Source: JAAYQA01 sp964510345 (lineage in GTDB: Bacteria; Bacillota; Clostridia; Tissierellales; Peptoniphilaceae). Taken from it: a stretch of 11,103 bases of DNA. Below the pieces are notes generated by a model. The model had not been told where the DNA came from, made no database searches, and saw only the letters and a list, made by a program, of their open reading frames with translations. Both the position numbers and the translations under genes were made by a program. How positions within the stretch are numbered: the first letter of the stretch is position 1; each line of letters opens with the position of its first letter. The stretch is from positions 1 to 11,103 of the forward strand of contig CAZEBB010000047.1 of the NCBI GenBank assembly GCA_964510345.1. Direction: 5' to 3'. This document shows, one piece after another, positions 7,206 through 11,103 of the stretch.

Positions 7206-7206
7206 T
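7189..7206. promoter_or_regulatory. candidate Rrf2 operator at the AOR promoter
   Basis: AATTAT (7189-7194) and ATAATT (7201-7206) form a perfect 6-bp inverted repeat with a 6-nt spacer over the -10 element. AATTAT-NN-GTATA is shared with the rrf2 promoter region (6669-6681). A repressor bound here would block the -10. AT-rich chance similarity cannot be excluded. Confidence 0.35.
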
Positions 7207-7239
7207 AGGGAAAGCCATTGCATTTTACTGGCAAAGGCA

Positions 7240-7339
7240 CTCATCATCCGAGTCGACCGGTCTAAAGAGAAATCCATGACCGCAGACCGATGGGCTTGCG
7301 GGAAACCGCAACGCCTCCCACTCTTGGAAAGGAGATGAG
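7240..7339 (+). ncRNA. structured leader RNA, candidate Moco/Tuco riboswitch aptamer
   Basis: Hand folding gives a three-way junction. The closing stem pairs CTCATC (7240-7245) with GATGAG (7334-7339), CC (7248-7249) with GG (7326-7327) and GAGT (7250-7253) with ACTC (7320-7323). Hairpin A pairs CGGTC (7258-7262) with GACCG (7278-7282); its internal loop, TAAAG against CAT, resembles the 11-nt GAAA-tetraloop receptor, and its tip can form a GAAA loop (7269-7272). Hairpin B is TTGCGG-GAAA-CCGCAA (7296-7311), extendable by GGC/GCC. A GNRA loop plus a receptor-like loop is a feature known from molybdenum-cofactor riboswitches, and the gene controlled encodes a W/Mo-pterin enzyme. Hairpin A has an alternative partner, AGACCG (7284-7289). 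The ligand class is inferred; no covariation could be tested. Confidence 0.5.
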
Positions 7340-7390
7340 CAGTGAATGTTTGTATTGCTGCATACTTCGACAAGAAAGGGAGGTTTTTTT
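7314..7390 (+). terminator. alternative hairpin sequestering the AOR ribosome binding site, with T7 tract
   Basis: CCTCCC (7314-7319) is perfectly complementary to GGGAGG (7378-7383), the AOR Shine-Dalgarno. Pairing continues inside, after a 2x2 internal loop, as TCTTG (7322-7326) with CAAGA (7371-7375), then GAA (7327-7329) with TTC (7366-7368). TTTTTTT (7384-7390) follows directly. It could act as an intrinsic terminator or as a translation block. It competes with the aptamer stem for 7314-7329, so only one of the two can form, which would make the leader an ON switch when the aptamer is stabilised. Confidence 0.45.
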
Positions 7391-7392
7391 AA
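7342..7392 (+). CDS. 16-residue leader ORF overlapping the AOR start
   Basis: A GTG-initiated ORF encodes MNVCIAAYFDKKGRFF. AAAGGAG (7328-7334) lies 7 nt before its start, a near-ideal ribosome binding site. Its TAA stop (7390-7392) overlaps the AOR ATG (7392-7394) in a TAATG junction, so translation could be coupled. The ORF runs through the right arm of the alternative hairpin and the AOR Shine-Dalgarno, so ribosomes on it could open that structure. Its own ribosome binding site lies in the 3' strand of the aptamer closing stem. I recognise no family. It may be a regulatory leader peptide or only a chance ORF. Confidence 0.35.
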   Translation: MNVCIAAYFDKKGRFF

Positions 7393-9185
7393 TGAAAGGA
7401 TACTGCGGCGTCGTATTACGTATCAATTTAACGAATCGTACAATCGACAAAGAACCATTGAATGAAGAACTGGCCAAGAAATTTATCGGAGGCCGAGGCC
7501 TTGGAACCAAGATGTACTATGACGAGGTGGACCCGAAGATTGATCCGCTTTCGCCCGACAACAAGCTCCTGTTTGTCGCCGGCCCCTTAACCGGGACGCC
7601 GACGCCCACGAGCGGCCGTTACATGGTCGTGACCAAAGGCCCGTTGACGGGTACGATCGCGTCATCCAACTCCGGCGGACACTGGGGTGCCGAATTGAAG
7701 CACGCCGGCTACGATGTCATTATCTTAGAAGGCAAAGCGGATGCGCCGGTCTATATCGCAATTGAAGACGATAAAGTCGAGATCAGAGATGCAGCGCATC
7801 TGTGGGGCAAGATCGTCGACGACACGGAAGCGCTCATTTTGAAAGATATGCCCGAAAAAACGAAGATCGCATCGATCGGACCTTCGGGAGAAAAACTCTC
7901 CATGCTCGCTTGCATTATGAACGACACTAGCCGTGCGGCGGGTCGTACCGGTGTGGGTGCCGTCATGGGCTCAAAAAACTTGAAAGCGATTGCTGTTCGC
8001 GGCACGAAGAAAGTCGAACTGGCCGACGAAGCGGGACTCGCTGAAATCGTAAAGAAAAACACAAAAGTCCTCAGAGAAAACGGAGTCACCGGGGAAGGGC
8101 TTCCCACCTACGGATCCGCGGTTCTGGTCAATATCATCAATGAATCCGGCATACTGCCGACCAACAACTTCCAGCTCTCACACTTCGACGAAGCAGAAGA
8201 GATCAGCGGAGAGCGTATGACCGAGAAATACTTAGTGCGCAAGCACCCGTGCTATCGCTGCCCGATCGCCTGCGGTCGTTGGATTAACGTAAACGGCAAA
8301 GAAGGCGGCGGCCCGGAATACGAAACGCTCTGGTCCTTCGGTTCCGACTGCGGCGTGGACGATATCGAAAAGATCATGGAAGCCAACTTTATCTGTAACG
8401 AGCTGGGCTTTGACACCATCTCCGCCGGTGCGACGATCGCAGCAGCGATGGAGCTCTATCAACTCGGTCTGATCAAAGACGAAGAGTTGGACGGCGTATC
8501 GCTCAAATTTGGCGACGCGGATGCCATGGTCGAATGGACAAGGAAAATGGGCATGAGAGAAGGCTTCGGCGACAAACTCGCAGAAGGCTCCTATCGCTTA
8601 TGTGAAATGTACGGACGACCGGATCTGTCCATGACGGTCAACAAACAAGAGCTGCCGGCCTATGACCCGCGCGGCGTCAAAGGGCAAGCCCTGTCTTACG
8701 CGACCTCCAACCGCGGTGGCTGCCACGTGCGCGGCTACCTGATTTCACCTGAAATCTTGGGAGCTCCGGAAAAACTCGAGCGCAACACCACAGAAGGTAA
8801 GCCCATCTGGACGAAGATCTTCCAAGATTTGACGGCTGTCATCGACTCTGTTGGACTTTGCCTGTTTACCTCATTCGCTTTTGGAGTGACGGAATACAGA
8901 GAAATGCTGAATGCAGCGACCGGACAAGAGCTGACGGATGATGAACTGATGCTAGCCGGTGACCGCATCTGGAATATCGAGCGCCTCTACAATCTGGAAG
9001 CGGGTATCTTGCCGAAAAACGACACTTTGCCGCCGAGACTGATGAAAGACGAAATTCCGGAAGGCCCGTCCAAAGGAGAGGTATCCAAACTCGAAGACAT
9101 GCTGCCCGAATACTATTCGCTTCGCGGCTGGTCCAATGATGGCGTGCCGACAGACGAAACCGTTGAAAAACTGGGGCTGAAATAG
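7392..9185 (+). CDS. aor: aldehyde:ferredoxin oxidoreductase family tungsto/molybdoenzyme
   Basis: This 597-residue enzyme belongs to the AOR family, whose members oxidise aldehydes to carboxylic acids (or the reverse) with ferredoxin, using a bis-pterin W or Mo centre and one [4Fe-4S] cluster. The N-terminal domain begins MKGYCGVVLRINL and carries FIGGRGLG (31-38). Cluster ligands are C287-x2-C290-x3-C294 (CYRCPIAC) and C490. Pterin-binding motifs are DTISAG (341-346) and D485-S-V-G-L-C490, plus DPRGVKGQALSYATSNRG (425-442). I start at ATG 7392 with AAAGGGAGG at 7375-7383; in-frame ATG 7290 and 7335 lie within the structured leader. No signal peptide is present, so it is cytoplasmic. The substrate cannot be told from sequence; no ferredoxin-like AorB subunit is adjacent. 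Confidence 0.93.
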   Translation: MKGYCGVVLRINLTNRTIDKEPLNEELAKKFIGGRGLGTKMYYDEVDPKIDPLSPDNKLLFVAGPLTGTPTPTSGRYMVVTKGPLTGTIASSNSGGHWGAELKHAGYDVIILEGKADAPVYIAIEDDKVEIRDAAHLWGKIVDDTEALILKDMPEKTKIASIGPSGEKLSMLACIMNDTSRAAGRTGVGAVMGSKNLKAIAVRGTKKVELADEAGLAEIVKKNTKVLRENGVTGEGLPTYGSAVLVNIINESGILPTNNFQLSHFDEAEEISGERMTEKYLVRKHPCYRCPIACGRWINVNGKEGGGPEYETLWSFGSDCGVDDIEKIMEANFICNELGFDTISAGATIAAAMELYQLGLIKDEELDGVSLKFGDADAMVEWTRKMGMREGFGDKLAEGSYRLCEMYGRPDLSMTVNKQELPAYDPRGVKGQALSYATSNRGGCHVRGYLISPEILGAPEKLERNTTEGKPIWTKIFQDLTAVIDSVGLCLFTSFAFGVTEYREMLNAATGQELTDDELMLAGDRIWNIERLYNLEAGILPKNDTLPPRLMKDEIPEGPSKGEVSKLEDMLPEYYSLRGWSNDGVPTDETVEKLGLK

Positions 9186-9410
9186 TTGAAGATCAAAGTG
9201 AAGCTGTTTGCGACGTTGCGTAAGGGGCGTGACAAGGTGATGTGGGTAGAAGCCCAACCGCCGGTAACGACGCAAATGCTGATCGATGCCTTGGAGATTC
9301 CGCAAGATCAAGTGTCGATTCTTCTGGTCAACGGAAGGGACGCGACACCGGAAACGGTGGTGACGGAGGAAGACTATGTGTCCATCTTTCCACCCGTAGG
9401 AGGGGGCTAA
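9186..9410 (+). CDS. MoaD/ThiS-like beta-grasp sulfur carrier
   Basis: This 74-residue ubiquitin-fold protein begins MKIKVKLFATLR and ends in PPVGGG, the flexible di-glycine tail that is adenylated and then thiocarboxylated in MoaD and ThiS. In the molybdopterin pathway such a carrier delivers sulfur to precursor Z to make the dithiolene. The start is a TTG directly after the AOR stop (TAGTTG); there is only a weak GGGG upstream, so translation probably depends on ribosomes ending AOR. The TTG is favoured because it begins the conserved first strand. The stop overlaps the start of the E1-like gene (TAATG). Lying between a pterin enzyme and an E1 enzyme, a role in tungsten/molybdenum cofactor synthesis for AOR is likely. 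A ThiS-like role is the alternative. Confidence 0.8.
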   Translation: MKIKVKLFATLRKGRDKVMWVEAQPPVTTQMLIDALEIPQDQVSILLVNGRDATPETVVTEEDYVSIFPPVGGG

Positions 9411-10087
9411 TGGATCGCTATTGTCGCAATGAGCAGACACTGACAAAAGAACAAAATCGCAATCTTCGCTCGAAGAAAGTATGCGTAATCGGATGCGGGG
9501 GGCTCGGTGGTTTTATCATCGAGCTCCTTGCTCGTGCCGGCGTTTTGGAGTTGACGGTTGTGGACGGCGACGTCTTTGAAGAGAGCAATCTGAACCGGCA
9601 ACTCTTTTCAACCGTAGACAATTTGGGTCATTCGAAGGCGGTCGCAGCCAAAGAGCGCATCCGATCGGTCAATCCCGATGTCCATGTGCGCGCGTTGGAT
9701 CTCTTGTTGACGGCAGAGAATGCCCATGGCATTCTCATCGGCCACGACCTCGTGATCGACGCACTGGACAGTATTCAGACGCGTCTCGTGCTGGAGGACG
9801 CCGCGCATGAACTCGAGATCCCCTTGGTCCACGGAGCGATCGGTGGGTGGTACGGGCAGGTCGGCATAAGCTACCCGGGCGATCGCCTACTGCACCGACT
9901 GTATCCGAGAGATGCGCAGAAGGGTGTCGAAGAAGAATTGGGAAACCCGCCCTTTACGCCGGCCTTTGTCGCCGCTCTTCAAGTGTGCGAAGCCATCAAA
10001 GTCCTCGTCGGGATTGAGCCTTTATTGCGCAACAAAGTGTGCCGGATCGACCTTTTGACAACCGAAATGGAGGTTTTTGAGCTGTAA
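9410..10087 (+). CDS. ThiF/MoeB/HesA-type E1-like adenylyltransferase
   Basis: This 225-residue protein should activate the C-terminal glycine of the upstream carrier as an acyl-adenylate. It shows the nucleotide-binding VCVIGCGGLGG (24-34), the acidic strand end VVDGDVFEESNLNRQ (50-64) with the conserved N-x-N-R-Q, K76 in GHSKA, and the Mg/ATP motif DALDS (128-132). The late helix FTPAFVAALQVCEAIKVLVG is the usual dimer-interface segment. The two CxxC pairs that bind zinc in E. coli MoeB and ThiF are absent; the region after LYPRD, which normally holds the first, has none. I start at ATG 9410, with AGGAGGGGG at 9398-9406, not the in-frame ATG 9242 inside the carrier gene. Co-translation with the carrier fits a dedicated pair. 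Confidence 0.87.
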   Translation: MDRYCRNEQTLTKEQNRNLRSKKVCVIGCGGLGGFIIELLARAGVLELTVVDGDVFEESNLNRQLFSTVDNLGHSKAVAAKERIRSVNPDVHVRALDLLLTAENAHGILIGHDLVIDALDSIQTRLVLEDAAHELEIPLVHGAIGGWYGQVGISYPGDRLLHRLYPRDAQKGVEEELGNPPFTPAFVAALQVCEAIKVLVGIEPLLRNKVCRIDLLTTEMEVFEL

Positions 10088-10111
10088 GCCCGCCGTTTCG
10101 CTTGGAGTGGG

Positions 10112-10117
10112 TATAAT
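10112..10117 (+). promoter_or_regulatory. -10-like element before the DUF697 gene
   Basis: The 53-nt gap contains a perfect TATAAT (10112-10117), preceded by GGG, so it also reads GGGTAT (10109-10114), the SigB -10 consensus. No convincing -35 of either type is seen: GTTTCG at 10095-10100 leaves only 8 nt. Promoter activity is therefore uncertain. Confidence 0.3.
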
Positions 10118-10140
10118 CCCTAGCAGAAAGGGCGATGATT

Positions 10141-11076
10141 ATGAAACGAATCAAACCGATACTCACCGCGATCAGCATCGGTGTTCTGATCGTGTTTATC
10201 CTGTTCGTCTACAATCAGACGGCGCAGTTTGTCACCTCATTATCTGCGAGGAATCCGCTCGCCGGACAAGTGGCGCTGGTCGTGTTGTGCATCCTGTATC
10301 TCTTCTTTTTGCTTGTACCCGTCGTGTCGATCCTTCGGTATCGCAAGACGCCGGAGATTCCGGATTCTACGGAAGATTCGGACTATCCTGCTTATTTACA
10401 GGCCGTTCGGGCGAATCTGAAGAACCACAAGGCGATCCAAGCCGAAGGCACTTTCTTTCCGGCAGAAACCGACAAAAGCGTAGCCGAGCAGATCGACGAA
10501 GCCTATGCGTGGCTCAATATTCAGGGCAACGCGATCATAAAAAAAGAGGCGACCTCCGTCTTTTTGACGACGGCCGTCTCACAAAACGGTTCCTTGGACG
10601 CGATCTTCATGATCGCGACGCTCACCAAGATGATCTGGCGGCTGATCACCCATTACGAAAGCCGACCTTCTTGGGGGCGCATCGTGCAGCTGTATGCGAA
10701 TGTCGCCGGCACCGTCGTGCTCGCACGTACGATTGAAGACATGGATCTCATCGAAGAGCAGATCGAGCCGCTCTTGGTCTCCGTGTTGGGTGGCAGCGTG
10801 ATGACCTTGGTACCCGGTGCCCAGACCATCACCAATTTGCTCGTCTCTTCCATTACCGAAGGGGCGATCAACACTTTGCTCACCCTGCGTGTCGGCGCGA
10901 TCACGCGCTCGTATTTAACCGCTACGACGCAGCCCCTCCGCGGGCGAGTGCGCCGACAGGCGTCGTTAGAAGCCGCCAAGCTTCTCGGCAGCATTATGAA
11001 AGACAATACCGTAGCGATCGTCAAAGCCTTTGGCCGCGCGACGAAAAACGCGACCAAAGCGACGCTGGGGATCTAG
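10141..11076 (+). CDS. DUF697 (YcjF-like) membrane protein
   Basis: This 311-residue protein has two N-terminal transmembrane segments (about 8-26 and 42-66), a charged linker, then a C-terminal region resembling DUF697 (from about residue 130). That region includes GSLDAIFMIATLTKMIWRLI, which is like the D-x-L-x-V-x-x-x-x-Q-M core of the family, and a glycine/alanine-rich hydrophobic segment around VLGGSVMTLVPGAQTITNLL. The layout recalls YcjF-type inner-membrane proteins, whose function is not established. I prefer ATG 10141, with AAAGGG at 10127-10132, over ATG 10135, which lies only 2 nt from that site. It follows the E1-like gene by 53 nt and may have its own promoter, so a link to the AOR pathway is not supported. 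Confidence 0.6.
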   Translation: MKRIKPILTAISIGVLIVFILFVYNQTAQFVTSLSARNPLAGQVALVVLCILYLFFLLVPVVSILRYRKTPEIPDSTEDSDYPAYLQAVRANLKNHKAIQAEGTFFPAETDKSVAEQIDEAYAWLNIQGNAIIKKEATSVFLTTAVSQNGSLDAIFMIATLTKMIWRLITHYESRPSWGRIVQLYANVAGTVVLARTIEDMDLIEEQIEPLLVSVLGGSVMTLVPGAQTITNLLVSSITEGAINTLLTLRVGAITRSYLTATTQPLRGRVRRQASLEAAKLLGSIMKDNTVAIVKAFGRATKNATKATLGI

Positions 11077-11082
11077 AGAATC

Positions 11083-11103
11083 AAAAATCCCGCTCTCGTT
11101 GGA
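11083..11103 (+). terminator. probable terminator after the DUF697 gene, cut by the window edge
   Basis: AAAAA (11083-11087), then the arm TCCCGCTCTC (11088-11097), loop GTTG (11098-11101) and GA (11102-11103), which starts to pair back. If the sequence continues GAGCGGGA plus T residues, it is a bidirectional intrinsic terminator. The second half is not in the window. Confidence 0.4.

Noticed and set aside
7290..7391. Longer AOR reading frame beginning at ATG 7290 (or ATG 7335)
   Set aside because: The extra 34 residues are unlike AOR N-termini and overlap the structured leader; ATG 7392 begins the conserved MKGYCGVVLRINL and has AAAGGGAGG at good spacing, while ATG 7335 directly abuts its AAAGGAG.
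9242..9409. Longer frame of the E1-like gene starting inside the carrier gene
   Set aside because: The first 56 residues have no E1 character and are an out-of-frame reading of the MoaD-like gene; ATG 9410 has a strong AGGAGGGGG site.
10077..10736. A 219-codon + strand ORF overlapping the DUF697 gene
   Set aside because: It is rich in Arg/Ser/Asp without any domain pattern and is a frame-shifted shadow of the DUF697 gene, which has membrane segments and a ribosome binding site.

Overview
The window looks like a chromosomal segment of an anaerobic low-to-mid GC Gram-positive (Bacillota). Evidence: the gyrB-gyrA order, an RsbV/RsbW/SigB-type partner-switching module, strong AGGAGG-like ribosome binding sites, and an aldehyde:ferredoxin oxidoreductase (AOR) family enzyme, which is typical of anaerobes. 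A finer placement is not safe from sequence alone. All convincing genes lie on the + strand, and there is no sign of phage, transposons, CRISPR, tRNA or rRNA.

Layout. (1) Positions 1-2494: the last codons of gyrB, then full-length gyrA. (2) Positions 2579-4040: rsbV-like STAS protein, rsbW-like GHKL protein and a SigB-family sigma factor, joined by ATGA-type overlaps. (3) Positions 4059-6455: znuA-znuC-znuB, a zinc ABC importer that starts 18 nt after the sigma factor with no visible promoter or terminator between them. (4) Positions 6456-6731: a non-coding stretch with a possible decayed minus-strand reading frame and the promoter of the next gene. (5) Positions 6732-7142: an Rrf2-family regulator with three closely spaced Cys, ended by a stem-loop. 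(6) Positions 7177-7391: a sigma-A promoter and a structured leader of about 180 nt before the AOR gene. (7) Positions 7392-10087: AOR, a MoaD/ThiS-like beta-grasp protein and a ThiF/MoeB-like E1 enzyme, tightly coupled (TAGTTG and TAATG junctions). (8) Positions 10141-11076: a DUF697 (YcjF-like) membrane protein, then half of a terminator cut by the window edge.

The most interesting part is the AOR leader. By hand it folds into a three-way junction: a closing stem, a hairpin with an internal loop resembling a GAAA-tetraloop receptor, and a hairpin capped by a GAAA tetraloop. The 3' side of the closing stem can instead form a long hairpin with the AOR ribosome binding site, followed at once by seven T. 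This is the logic of a riboswitch, and AOR needs a tungsten- or molybdenum-pterin cofactor, so a Moco/Tuco-type riboswitch is the best reading. A 16-codon GTG-initiated leader ORF with its own ribosome binding site overlaps the switching region and the AOR start codon. The rrf2 and AOR promoters also share an AATTAT-NN-GTATA motif at their -10 regions, suggesting a common operator. Together these suggest an AOR unit controlled both by an Fe-S-type transcription factor and by a cofactor-sensing RNA, with dedicated sulfur-carrier/E1 partners encoded downstream. These regulatory assignments are inferences from hand folding and motif inspection.
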